Shown here piece after piece: positions 45,568-54,346 of a DNA stretch of 64,000 nt. The stretch comes from Aquipseudomonas alcaligenes NBRC 14159 (GTDB taxonomy: Bacteria; Pseudomonadota; Gammaproteobacteria; Pseudomonadales; Pseudomonadaceae): the NCBI RefSeq assembly GCF_000467105.1, contig NZ_BATI01000001.1:1-64000 (forward strand), in the 5' to 3' direction. Made by a program: the position numbers and the translations under genes. Under the pieces are notes generated by a model that saw only the letters and a list, made by a program, of their open reading frames with translations, was not told the origin of the DNA and searched no databases. Each line of letters opens with the position of its first letter. Positions within the stretch are counted from its first letter, which is position 1.

Positions 45568-47982
45568 ATGCGTTTGCTGAAGTTTTTCTGGTGGTCTTGT
45601 GTCGCCGCTTTTTGCGGGTTGGTGCTCAGTTTCAGCGGCGCCTTTCTCTATCTTAGTCCCGGCCTCCCCTCAGTCGAGTCGCTGCGCAGCATCCAGCTGC
45701 AGATACCGCTGCGCGTCTACAGCAGTGACGGCAAGCTGATCGCCGAGTTCGGCGAGATGCGTCGCTCGCCGATCCGCTTCGAAGACATTCCGCCCGACTT
45801 CATCAGAGCCCTGCTGGCCGCCGAGGACGACAATTTCGCCAACCATTATGGCGTCGACTTCACCAGCCTGGTGCGCGCTGCTACGCAGTTATTGGCGAGC
45901 GGTCACATCCAGACTGGCGGCAGCACCATCACCATGCAGGTGGCGAAGAACTTCTTCCTCACCAATGAGCGCAGCTTCTCACGCAAAATCAATGAAATCC
46001 TGCTGGCGTTACAAATCGAACGCGAGCTGAGCAAAAACGAGATCCTCGAGCTCTACGTCAACAAGATTTATCTGGGCAACCGCGCCTACGGCGTCGAGGC
46101 TGCAGCGCAGGTCTACTACGGCAAGTCGATCCGCGACCTTAGCCTGGCACAGCTGGCGATGATCGCCGGCCTGCCCAAGGCCCCGTCGCGCTACAACCCG
46201 CTGGTCAACCCGCAGCGCAGCATGGAACGTCGCGACTGGATCCTCGGGCGCATGTACAAGCTCGGCGCGATCGACAAGGCTCGCTACGATGCCGCCCTGG
46301 CCGAGCCCATCGACGCCCGCCACCATGTGCAGCCGATCGAGCTCAATGCCCCCTATATCGCCGAGATGGCGCGCGCCGAGATGGTCGGCCGCTATGGCAG
46401 CGACGCCTACACCGAAGGCTTCCGCGTCATCACCACGGTGCCGTCGCAATTGCAGGACGCCGCCAGCAACGCGCTGCATGAAGGCCTGATCGCCTACGAC
46501 CAGCGCCACGGTTTCCGCGGTCCCGAGACCCGCCTGCCCGGCCTGACCCGCGAAGCCTGGCTGGCGGAACTCGCCAAGCACAAGAGCATCGGCGGCTTGC
46601 AGCCGGCCATCGTCACCCAGGTCGAGAAGAGCGGCATCATGGTCCTGCTGCGCAACGGCGAAGAGCAGCCGGTCGCCTGGGACAGCATGAAATGGGCACG
46701 CCCCTTCCTCAACACCAACAGCCTGGGCCCGCGCCCGCAGAAGCCGGCTGATGTGGCACAGATCGGTGACCTTGTACGAGTCGAGCCGGACAAGGAGAGC
46801 GGCGCCCTGCTGTTCCGCCAGATCCCGGCCGCACAGAGCGCGCTGGTCTCGCTCGACCCGCAGGACGGCGCCATTCGCGCGCTGGTCGGCGGCTTCTCCT
46901 TCGAGCAGAGCAACTACAACCGTGCCGCCCAGGCCAAGCGCCAGCCGGGTTCCAGCTTCAAGCCCTTCATCTACAGCGCGGCGCTGGACGCCGGCTTCAC
47001 CGCCTCCAGCCTGGTCAACGATGCGCCCATCGTGTTCCAGGAAGCCGGCATGGAAGAAGCCTGGCGCCCGAAGAACGACAACAATACGTTCCTCGGCCCG
47101 ATCCGTCTGCGCGAGGCGCTGTACAAGTCGCGCAACCTGGTGTCGATCCGCGTCCTGCAGACCATCGGCATCGACTATGCGCTCGACTACATCAGCGCCT
47201 TCGGCTTCAACAAGCAGGAGCTGCCGCGCAATCTGTCCCTGGCACTCGGTACCGCCGGCCTGACCCCGCTGGAAATCGCCGGCGGCTGGAGCGTCTTCGC
47301 CAATGGCGGACGCAAGATCCAGCCCTACCTGATCCAGCGCATCGACAGCCGCGACGGCAAGACCCTGTTCACTGCCAATCCGCCGCGTACGCCGGAGCGC
47401 CTGCAACTGGTCGAGGAACAGAACGCTTCGCTGCTGCTCGAAGAGCCGAATGCCGAAGTGGTGAAACCCGTCGCCGCCGAGCAGATCATCGACGAGCGCA
47501 CCGCCTACATCATGACCAGCATGCTGCAGGACGTGATCAAGCGCGGCACCGGCCGCCGCGCCCTGGCGCTAGGCCGTGGTGACCTGGCAGGCAAGACCGG
47601 CACCACCAACGAGTCCAAGGACAGCTGGTTCTCCGGCTACAACGCCGACTACATGACCACCGTCTGGGTCGGCTTCGATCAGCCGGAAAGCCTCGGCCGC
47701 CATGAGTACGGCGGCACCGTGGCCCTGCCGATCTGGATGAGCTACATGGGCGCCGCACTCAAGGACAAGCCGGACCACCTGCCGCCCGAGCCGGCCGGCC
47801 TGCTCAGCCTGCGCGTTGATCCGCTAAGCGGCCGCGCCGCATCGCCAGGTTCGCCCGACGCCTACTTCGAGCTGTTCAAGAGCGAGGACTCGCCGCCACC
47901 GATGAGCGAACTGGACCCGGCGCTGGGCATTCCCGGCAGCCCGCTACCGGCAGACGAGGCGACACCGATCGACCTGTTCTGA
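45568..47982 (+). CDS. ponA: Penicillin-binding protein 1A (bifunctional transglycosylase/transpeptidase)
   Basis: An 804-residue class A PBP. After an N-terminal anchor helix comes the GT51 glycosyltransferase domain with AAEDDNFANHYGVD and GGSTITMQVAKN, then an OB-like insert typical of PBP1a, then the transpeptidase with the three penicillin-binding motifs: S-x-x-K in GSSFKPF, S-x-N in SRNLVS, and K-T-G-T in AGKTGTTNES. It polymerises and cross-links peptidoglycan at the inner membrane. The ATG at 45568 is used; a TTG at 45565 is adjacent. A bidirectional terminator follows the gene. Confidence 0.96.
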   Translation: MRLLKFFWWSCVAAFCGLVLSFSGAFLYLSPGLPSVESLRSIQLQIPLRVYSSDGKLIAEFGEMRRSPIRFEDIPPDFIRALLAAEDDNFANHYGVDFTSLVRAATQLLASGHIQTGGSTITMQVAKNFFLTNERSFSRKINEILLALQIERELSKNEILELYVNKIYLGNRAYGVEAAAQVYYGKSIRDLSLAQLAMIAGLPKAPSRYNPLVNPQRSMERRDWILGRMYKLGAIDKARYDAALAEPIDARHHVQPIELNAPYIAEMARAEMVGRYGSDAYTEGFRVITTVPSQLQDAASNALHEGLIAYDQRHGFRGPETRLPGLTREAWLAELAKHKSIGGLQPAIVTQVEKSGIMVLLRNGEEQPVAWDSMKWARPFLNTNSLGPRPQKPADVAQIGDLVRVEPDKESGALLFRQIPAAQSALVSLDPQDGAIRALVGGFSFEQSNYNRAAQAKRQPGSSFKPFIYSAALDAGFTASSLVNDAPIVFQEAGMEEAWRPKNDNNTFLGPIRLREALYKSRNLVSIRVLQTIGIDYALDYISAFGFNKQELPRNLSLALGTAGLTPLEIAGGWSVFANGGRKIQPYLIQRIDSRDGKTLFTANPPRTPERLQLVEEQNASLLLEEPNAEVVKPVAAEQIIDERTAYIMTSMLQDVIKRGTGRRALALGRGDLAGKTGTTNESKDSWFSGYNADYMTTVWVGFDQPESLGRHEYGGTVALPIWMSYMGAALKDKPDHLPPEPAGLLSLRVDPLSGRAASPGSPDAYFELFKSEDSPPPMSELDPALGIPGSPLPADEATPIDLF

Positions 47983-48000
47983 GGACTTTCGTCCAGCCAC

Positions 48001-48029
48001 AAAAAAGCCCCGCATTCGCGGGGCTTTTT
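48001..48029. terminator. Bidirectional terminator between ponA and maeB
   Basis: An A-run, AGCCCCGC-ATT-CGCGGGGCT and a T-run, placed between two convergent genes. Confidence 0.92.
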
Positions 48030-48043
48030 CATTGCAGCGGCGA

Positions 48044-49312
48044 TCAGCCGTTGAACACCTCATCCACCGACTTCAGCGGGTAGTGCGGCGGGTAGGGCAG
48101 GGTCGCCACGCCGCTCTCGATCGCAGCCTTGGCCACGGCATCGGCCACCACGGTGATCAGGCGCGCGTCCATCGGCTTCGGAATGATGTACTCGCGACCG
48201 AAGCTCAGCTCGATGCCGCCATAGGCATCGCAGACTTCCTTGGGCACCGGCAGCTTGGCCAGTTCGCGCAGGGCATTGGCGGCGGCGATCTTCATCTCCT
48301 CGTTGATGCGAGTGGCGCGTACGTCCAGGGCACCGCGGAAGATGAAGGGGAAGCCGAGCACGTTGTTGACCTGGTTCGGGTAGTCCGAACGACCGGTCGC
48401 CATGATCACGTCCGGGCGCGCCTCGCGAGCCAGCTCCGGCTTGATTTCCGGATCCGGGTTGGAGCAGGCGAATACGATCGGGTTCGGAGCCATGCGCTTG
48501 AGGTCTTCCGGGCTCAGCAGGTTGGCGCCGGACAGGCCGACGAACACGTCGGCGCCGTCGAGGGCGTCGGACAGGCTGCGCTTGTCGGTGGCGTGGGCAA
48601 ACACCGCCTTGTACTGGTTGAGGTCGTCACGACCGGCATGGATCACGCCCTTGCGGTCGAGCATGAAGATGTTCTCGACCTGGGCGCCCATGCTCACCAG
48701 CAGCTTCATGCAGGAGATGGCGGCCGCACCGGCACCGAGGCAGACGATCTTGGCTTCCGGCAGGGTCTTGCCGGCGATTTCCAGGGCGTTGAGCATGCCC
48801 GCGGCGGTAACGATGGCGGTACCGTGCTGGTCATCATGGAATACCGGAATATCGCACTGCTCGATCAGCGCGCGCTCGATCTCGAAGCACTCGGGCGCCT
48901 TGATGTCTTCCAGGTTGATACCACCGAAGGTGATGGAAATGCGCTTGACGGTATCGATGAAGGCTTGCGGACTCTCGGCATCGACCTCGATATCGAACAC
49001 GTCGATACCGGCGAAGCGCTTGAACAGCACACCCTTGCCTTCCATCACCGGCTTGGAGGCCAGCGGGCCGAGGTTGCCCAGGCCGAGAATGGCGGTGCCG
49101 TCGGAAATCACTGCCACCAGGTTGCCCTTGCCGGTGTAGCGGTAGGCCAGTTCGGCGTCGCGGGCGATCTCGCGTACCGGCTCAGCCACACCTGGGCTGT
49201 AGGCCAGGGCAAGGTCACGGGCGGTGACGGTGGGCTTGGTCAGTTCAACGCTGAGTTTTCCCGGACGGGGCTGAGCGTGATACTCGAGAGCGGCAGTTTT
49301 CAGATCGGACAT
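48044..49312 (-). CDS. maeB: Malic enzyme (NADP-dependent type, short form)
   Basis: A 422-residue malic enzyme that decarboxylates malate to pyruvate. The malic domain carries YSPGVAEPVREIA and VFHDDQHGTAIV, and the Rossmann domain GAGAAAISCMKLL. It lacks the C-terminal phosphotransacetylase-like domain of the ~760-residue MaeB of enterobacteria, which is usual in pseudomonads. The start at 49312 (MSDLKTAALEYHAQP) has AGCGGAAA upstream; the open frame beyond it to 49378 is not family-like. Cofactor preference is taken from pseudomonad relatives, not read directly. Confidence 0.9.
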   Translation of the reverse strand: MSDLKTAALEYHAQPRPGKLSVELTKPTVTARDLALAYSPGVAEPVREIARDAELAYRYTGKGNLVAVISDGTAILGLGNLGPLASKPVMEGKGVLFKRFAGIDVFDIEVDAESPQAFIDTVKRISITFGGINLEDIKAPECFEIERALIEQCDIPVFHDDQHGTAIVTAAGMLNALEIAGKTLPEAKIVCLGAGAAAISCMKLLVSMGAQVENIFMLDRKGVIHAGRDDLNQYKAVFAHATDKRSLSDALDGADVFVGLSGANLLSPEDLKRMAPNPIVFACSNPDPEIKPELAREARPDVIMATGRSDYPNQVNNVLGFPFIFRGALDVRATRINEEMKIAAANALRELAKLPVPKEVCDAYGGIELSFGREYIIPKPMDARLITVVADAVAKAAIESGVATLPYPPHYPLKSVDEVFNG

Positions 49313-49399
49313 TTCGGCTATTTCCGCTTTGCTGTGAAAGGCAGGCGAGCGAGCATACGCAAGATGGCCGAGGCCCACAAGGCCGGGGCTCGCAGCGCC

Positions 49400-50839
49400 T
49401 CAGCGGACCACTTTGAGCCAATCGCCAGGAAGTGGCTGGCCGGTCGGATACAGACCATTTAGCAGACGCAGGCGCTGCAACGAGTCACCCTCGCCCCCCA
49501 TCTGCCGACTCAACTCCTCCAGGCTCTGCCCCGCCTTGAAGCGCATCAGCTGCAGGCGCCGGGACTGGCCCAAGGCTCGCTCATCGGCCTGCAACGGACG
49601 GAAACTGCGGATCACCGCCATGAACTGCTCGTCGGCTGCCTCCAGCGAGGCACGCCCCTTCACCGCGCCGACGAACAGAAATGCCTCCTGCCCACGCGCC
49701 ACCACCGCAACCCGCTTGGCATCACGTCCTGGCAGCACACCGGTGGTCACGTCCAGGCCGTTCTGAAGGAAGCTCTGCTGGGCTGCCAGACCACGACCAC
49801 CGGTGCGCTGGCGGATGAACGCCTGCGAGCCGCCACCACCCTGCAATCCCTCCAGGCTCATGACCAGAAAGGCCTGCTCGTCGGCGCGATGAACGATCAG
49901 CGCATCGGGGCGATTGATCAGTTCCCAGCCCTGGGGAAAGGCCAGGGTGAAATCCAGGCCGACATGATAGAAGCGCTGGCCACGGCGCACACCGGCCTCG
50001 GCGGAATCGCCGAATGGCATGCCGTCGATCATCTTCAGGTAGGTTTCACGCCCCACCTCGCCCTGCCCGGTGGCCAGCGGCGTGGCGGCGGCGACGACCT
50101 GGTGCAGGCGGGTATCGTTGTCCGGGTGGGTGTCGAACAGGCCGTGGTAGCCGCTCGGCGCCACCTCCTGCCCGCGCGCTTGCGCCTCGGCGCGTGCGAA
50201 GTCTTCCTGGTTCTTCAGCACCTTGACCACTGCGATCATCGCCTGCGGGTCATAGCCGCTGCGCGCCAGGTACTGGGCACCGAAGCCGTCGGCCTCCAGC
50301 TCCATGTCGCGACCGTAGCCGCGTACCAGGGCAGTGCCCAGCGCGCTGGTGACATCGCCGGCCGCGCCGACGCCGGTGCCGATGGCCACGGCCTGACCGA
50401 GAATGTTCCAGGCAGCGGACTGGCTCTGCTGGCGCACGCTGTGGCGGGCGGTGACGTGGCCGACCTCATGGCCGAGCACGGCGGCCAGCTCCGCCTCGGA
50501 GCCGAGGTAGGCCATCAGCCCGCGGTGGATGTGGATGTGCCCGCCCGGAATGGCGAAGGCGTTGATCTCCGGACTGTCGACCACCGTGAAGCGGTAGCTC
50601 AGGTGGCTGCGATGGCCATAGCGGGCAACACGCTCGCCGACTCGCTGCACATAGGCCTGCAGCTTCTCGTCGGCGTAGCGCGGGTACTGTTTGGCGATTT
50701 CCTGGGCGTAGTTGCGCCCCAGCTCGATCTCCTGCTGCTCGCTCATCATCACGAAATCGGTCTTGCCGGTGGCCGGGTTGACCGCACACCCCACCAGCTG
50801 GAACAGCAGGGACGACAGCAGCAACAGGCGCCAGATCAT
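49400..50839 (-). CDS. M48-family metalloprotease lipoprotein with C-terminal LysM-like domain
   Basis: A 479-residue protein with signal peptide and lipobox LVGC, then an M48 peptidase domain with the zinc site HEVGHVTARH near residue 130 and the downstream zinc ligand glutamate in ELEADGFGAQYL. This resembles BepA/LoiP-type periplasmic proteases for outer-membrane quality control. The last ~60 residues (FKAGQSLEELSRQM ... GDWLKVVR) look like a LysM-type module that would bind peptidoglycan. The start overlaps the nuclease stop by four bases (ATGA), so the two are translationally coupled. Confidence 0.88.
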   Translation of the reverse strand: MIWRLLLLSSLLFQLVGCAVNPATGKTDFVMMSEQQEIELGRNYAQEIAKQYPRYADEKLQAYVQRVGERVARYGHRSHLSYRFTVVDSPEINAFAIPGGHIHIHRGLMAYLGSEAELAAVLGHEVGHVTARHSVRQQSQSAAWNILGQAVAIGTGVGAAGDVTSALGTALVRGYGRDMELEADGFGAQYLARSGYDPQAMIAVVKVLKNQEDFARAEAQARGQEVAPSGYHGLFDTHPDNDTRLHQVVAAATPLATGQGEVGRETYLKMIDGMPFGDSAEAGVRRGQRFYHVGLDFTLAFPQGWELINRPDALIVHRADEQAFLVMSLEGLQGGGGSQAFIRQRTGGRGLAAQQSFLQNGLDVTTGVLPGRDAKRVAVVARGQEAFLFVGAVKGRASLEAADEQFMAVIRSFRPLQADERALGQSRRLQLMRFKAGQSLEELSRQMGGEGDSLQRLRLLNGLYPTGQPLPGDWLKVVR

Positions 50840-51639
50840 GGCAATACCTCCAGCATGGCTGCATGCGTCAGCGGCAACAGCCAGCGCGCCTGGTCGGCCT
50901 GCAGGCCGCCGCGCCGGGAACGGTCGATGACCCAGCCGCGCGCCTCGACCTCACGCCCGACCAGGCGCTGCAGGGCCGCCGCATCGAAGTGGCGCAGCAG
51001 CTTCGGCTCGACGCGCAGCACCAGCGGCCCTTCCATCTCCAGCCACAGCCCGCCGCGATTGCGCTGGACCGTTTCGATGCGACCGCGCACCAGGGCAAAA
51101 CCGCCACGGCGCAGGTCGAACGGACTGATCCACTGCACCTGCTGCCACACCCCTAGCTGACGCGCCCGCGCCTCGGTCTCTGCGTCGCGCTGGCAGGCCT
51201 CGAGCCCATTGGCCGGTTCGAAGGCCACGCGAAATCCCAAGCCCTCAGCCAGCAGTTGCGCCTCAAGGTTACGACCGGTGTCATCGTAGGCATGCGCCAG
51301 GGTGCGACCGTAGTGATCGCGCGGCTTGGTCCCGAGGCGCAGGCCGACACGCCCGCCATTGGCCGCCACCAGCACCTGCAGGCGGCGCTGCGCCGCCTCG
51401 GCGAAAGGCTCGGCCGGACGCCCGTCCCGCGCCCGCTCGGGGGCATTGATGCCGATCAGGCGCACGCTGCGGCCGTCCGCCAGGCGCAGGGTGTCGCCGT
51501 CCACCACCTTGGCCACGCGCAGCGCCTGCAGCTCGGGCTGCAGCGGGCAGAAGGCCCATGCCGCGGATTGCAGGCAGACAGAAACGAAAAAGGCGCCCAC
51601 CAGGGACGCCTTTTTCAGCAGTGTGGTCTGAACCACCAT
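50836..51639 (-). CDS. Exported thermonuclease-family (SNase-like) protein
   Basis: About 267 residues: a signal peptide (LVGAFFVSVCLQSAAWA), then a staphylococcal-nuclease fold with VVDGDTLRLADGRSVRLIGINAPE, the substrate arginine region (YGRTLAHAY), and the later NLEAQLLAEGLGF. The C-terminal ~100 residues form an extra OB-like domain. It probably cleaves nucleic acid in the periplasm or outside. The ATG at 51639 is placed where the signal peptide begins, 5 bases after the rpmE stop. A terminator-like hairpin lies inside the signal-peptide codons. The M48 protease gene follows with an ATGA overlap. Confidence 0.85.
   Translation of the reverse strand: MVVQTTLLKKASLVGAFFVSVCLQSAAWAFCPLQPELQALRVAKVVDGDTLRLADGRSVRLIGINAPERARDGRPAEPFAEAAQRRLQVLVAANGGRVGLRLGTKPRDHYGRTLAHAYDDTGRNLEAQLLAEGLGFRVAFEPANGLEACQRDAETEARARQLGVWQQVQWISPFDLRRGGFALVRGRIETVQRNRGGLWLEMEGPLVLRVEPKLLRHFDAAALQRLVGREVEARGWVIDRSRRGGLQADQARWLLPLTHAAMLEVLP
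51587..51615 (-). terminator. Terminator-like hairpin inside the nuclease signal-peptide codons
   Basis: On the minus strand AAAAAGGCG pairs with CGCCTTTTT; CCC and GGG extend the stem, with a TGGT loop. The T-run follows at once. It lies 30-58 bases after the rpmE stop and within the nuclease gene, encoding part of its signal peptide. Confidence 0.55.
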
Positions 51640-51644
51640 CCGGC

Positions 51645-51857
51645 TTACTTGCTGCCGAATACGCCGAAACGCTGCTTGAAGCGGTCGATACGGCCGCCGG
51701 TATCCAGCATCTTCTGCTTGCCGGTGTAGAACGGGTGGCATTCGGAGCACACGTCCAGGCTCATCGGCTTGCACAGGGTGGAACGGGTCTTGATCACGTT
51801 GCCACAGCTGCAGGTTGCAACCATTTCTTCGTACTGCGGATGGGTATCGGCTTTCAT
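51645..51857 (-). CDS. rpmE: 50S ribosomal protein L31 (zinc-binding form)
   Basis: A 70-residue ribosomal protein. The zinc-type cysteines are present in TCSCGN and [12 protein letters not shown], so this is the C+ form used when zinc is available. The start at 51857 ([12 protein letters not shown]) has a GAGGAAAAA ribosome binding site. It is divergent from priA. Confidence 0.96.
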   Translation of the reverse strand: MKADTHPQYEEMVATCSCGNVIKTRSTLCKPMSLDVCSECHPFYTGKQKMLDTGGRIDRFKQRFGVFGSK

Positions 51858-52020
51858 CGCTTTTTCCTCGGTGGTGTGTGCCGCCACTCGGCTCGTTGCC
51901 GGGTACCGCACGGAAATAGGCCGCGCACTATATCAGACCGCCGCCGCCGCGCAAGCCGCACCAGCGGCCGGGCGACGTGCGGCCGTGCTAGCATCGCGAC
52001 CTCGATTTTCGGAGTTCGCC

Positions 52021-54240
52021 GTGCCCGACACCATCCTGCGCCTCGCCCTGCCCTCGCCGCTGCGCCGCCTGTTCGACTATCTGGCGCCGCAGGGTGTGCC
52101 GCACGCGGCGTTGCAGCCAGGCGTGCGCCTGCGCGTGCCGTTCGGTCGCCGCGAGGTGGTGGGCGTGCTGGTGGAGGTGGTGCAGCACAGCGAGGTACCG
52201 GCGGACAAACTCAAACCGGCCCTGCAACTGCTCGACCGCACGCCGCCGCTACCGGCGCCGCTGTTCAAGCTGTGCCTGTGGACGGCGCAGTACTACCAGC
52301 ACAGCCTCGGCGACACGCTGAGCTGGGCCCTGCCGGTGCTGCTGCGCCAGGGCGAGCCCGCCGAGGTGCGCCAGGAGCGCTACTGGCACGCCACCGAGGG
52401 CGCCAGCGCGGACGACCCGCGCCTGGCCCGCGCACCGCGCCAGCGCGAAGCGCTGCGAACCCTGGCGCAGCACCATCACGGCGTGCCGCACGGCCTGCTG
52501 AGCAAGCTGCAGTTGAACAAGGACAGCCTCGACCTGCTGCTGGAGAAGGGCCTGGTGCGCGTCGAGGTACGCCGCAGTACACCGCTGGTGCGCCACGGCG
52601 GCTGGCTGGCGCAGCCGGAACTGCCGCTCAACGCCGAGCAGCGCGCCGCCTTCAATGCCGTGCAATCCGGCATGCAGGGTTTCGGCGCCTTCCTGCTTTA
52701 TGGTGTCACCGGCAGCGGCAAGACCGAGGTCTACCTGCAGCTGATCCGCCACTGCCTGGAGGCCGGCAAGCAGGCGCTGGTGCTGATCCCGGAGATCAAC
52801 CTGGGGCCGCAGACGGTGGAGCGCTTCGCCCGCCGCTTCAACGCGCGCATCGCCCTGCTGCACTCCGGAGTCAACGACCGCGAGCGCCTGGATGCCTGGC
52901 TGGCCGCGCGCGATGGCGAAGCCGATATCGTCATCGGCACCCGCTCGGCGCTGTTCACCCCACTGAAGAACCCCGGGCTGATCATCGTCGACGAGGAACA
53001 CGACGCCTCCTACAAGCAGCAGGAAGGCCTGCGCTACCACGCCCGCGACCTGGCCCTGGTGCGGGCGCGCCAGGAGCACCTGCCAATAGTCCTCGGCTCG
53101 GCCACGCCGTCGCTGGAAAGCCTGCACAACGCCCATGCCGGGCGCTACGCCCTGCTCAAGCTGACCCTGCGCGCCGGCGGCGCCCAGCAGCCACGCTTCC
53201 TGCGCCTGGACGTGAAGAGCCTGCCACTCGACGCCGGCATCTCCGGCCCGCTGCAGCAGGCGATCCGCCAGACGCTGGAAGCCGGCCAGCAGGTGCTGGT
53301 GTTCCTCAACCGCCGTGGCTTCGCCCCCACCCTGCTGTGCCACGACTGCGGCTGGATCAGCCAGTGCCCGCGCTGCGACGCGCGCATGACCCTGCACCAA
53401 CGCCATAACGAGCTGCGCTGCCACCACTGCGGCCACGTCGAGCGCCTGCCGCGCAACTGCCCGGAATGCAACCAGGTCGACCTGCGCCCGGTCGGCGCCG
53501 GCACCGAGCGCGCCGAGGAGCGTCTGGCCCTGCTCTTCCCGCAATTCCCGGTGCTACGCATCGACCGCGACAGCACCTCGCGCAAGGGCGCCATGGACAA
53601 GCTGTTCGCCACCATCAACAAGGGCGAGCCGTGCATCCTGGTCGGCACCCAGATGCTCGCCAAGGGCCACCACTTCCCGCGCGTGACCCTGGTGGCGATC
53701 CTCGATGCCGATGGCGGCCTGTTTTCCGCCGACTTCCGTGCCAGCGAGCGCATGGCCCAACTCACCGTGCAGGTGGCCGGCCGCGCCGGTCGCGCCGAGG
53801 AGCCGGGCAAGGTGATCATCCAGAGCCACCTGGCCGACCATCCGCTGCTGGTCCAGCTCACCGAGCAGGGCTACCCGGCGTTCGCCGAACAGGCCCTGAG
53901 CGAAAGGCGTGGCGCCGGCCTGCCGCCGTTCGCCCACCTCGCCTTGCTGCGCGGCGAGGCGCACAAGCCGGGCCAGGCCGAGGCCTTCCTCGATGACGCC
54001 TGCACCTACGCCGAACAGCTGTGCGCGGAGCTCAAGCTGAACGGCATCGAGCTGCTCGGCCCGGTGCCGGCACCGATGGAGCGCCGCGCCGGGCGTTTCC
54101 GTGCCCAGCTGCTGCTGCAGTGCGCCAGCCGCGCGCCGCTGCACAAGCTGCTGGCGCACTGGCTGCCGGTGCTGGAAGCGATGCCGGCCGGGCGCGCCGT
54201 GCGCTGGTCGCTGGATGTCGACCCCATCGACCTGTTCTGA
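52021..54240 (+). CDS. priA: Primosomal protein N' (replication restart helicase PriA)
   Basis: A 739-residue superfamily 2 helicase. The N-terminal DNA-binding domain starts at LRLALPSPLRRLFDYLAP, the Walker A is GVTGSGKTEVY near residue 230, and the DEAH-type Walker B is IIVDEEHDASYK. Eight cysteines form the zinc-binding region (CHDCGWISQCPRCDAR and CHHCGHVERLPRNCPEC). It reloads the replisome at stalled forks. The start is a GTG at 52021 with a CGGAG site; the upstream open frame is not part of the protein. It ends 106 bases before argS. Confidence 0.96.
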   Translation: MPDTILRLALPSPLRRLFDYLAPQGVPHAALQPGVRLRVPFGRREVVGVLVEVVQHSEVPADKLKPALQLLDRTPPLPAPLFKLCLWTAQYYQHSLGDTLSWALPVLLRQGEPAEVRQERYWHATEGASADDPRLARAPRQREALRTLAQHHHGVPHGLLSKLQLNKDSLDLLLEKGLVRVEVRRSTPLVRHGGWLAQPELPLNAEQRAAFNAVQSGMQGFGAFLLYGVTGSGKTEVYLQLIRHCLEAGKQALVLIPEINLGPQTVERFARRFNARIALLHSGVNDRERLDAWLAARDGEADIVIGTRSALFTPLKNPGLIIVDEEHDASYKQQEGLRYHARDLALVRARQEHLPIVLGSATPSLESLHNAHAGRYALLKLTLRAGGAQQPRFLRLDVKSLPLDAGISGPLQQAIRQTLEAGQQVLVFLNRRGFAPTLLCHDCGWISQCPRCDARMTLHQRHNELRCHHCGHVERLPRNCPECNQVDLRPVGAGTERAEERLALLFPQFPVLRIDRDSTSRKGAMDKLFATINKGEPCILVGTQMLAKGHHFPRVTLVAILDADGGLFSADFRASERMAQLTVQVAGRAGRAEEPGKVIIQSHLADHPLLVQLTEQGYPAFAEQALSERRGAGLPPFAHLALLRGEAHKPGQAEAFLDDACTYAEQLCAELKLNGIELLGPVPAPMERRAGRFRAQLLLQCASRAPLHKLLAHWLPVLEAMPAGRAVRWSLDVDPIDLF

Positions 54241-54302
54241 CCTCCGCCCCGGATTGCATGCGCACTACAGCTCGCCTGTGGCCTGCAACTGGCGGCTGCT
54301 TC

Positions 54303-54308
54303 TATAAT
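54303..54308 (+). promoter_or_regulatory. Candidate argS -10 element
   Basis: A perfect TATAAT 39 bases before the argS ATG, in the priA/argS gap. The matching -35 (TGGCCT or similar) is weak. Confidence 0.4.
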
Positions 54309-54346
54309 GCGCAGTTTTCGACCAGCCGCGGCCGACCGAGCAGACC

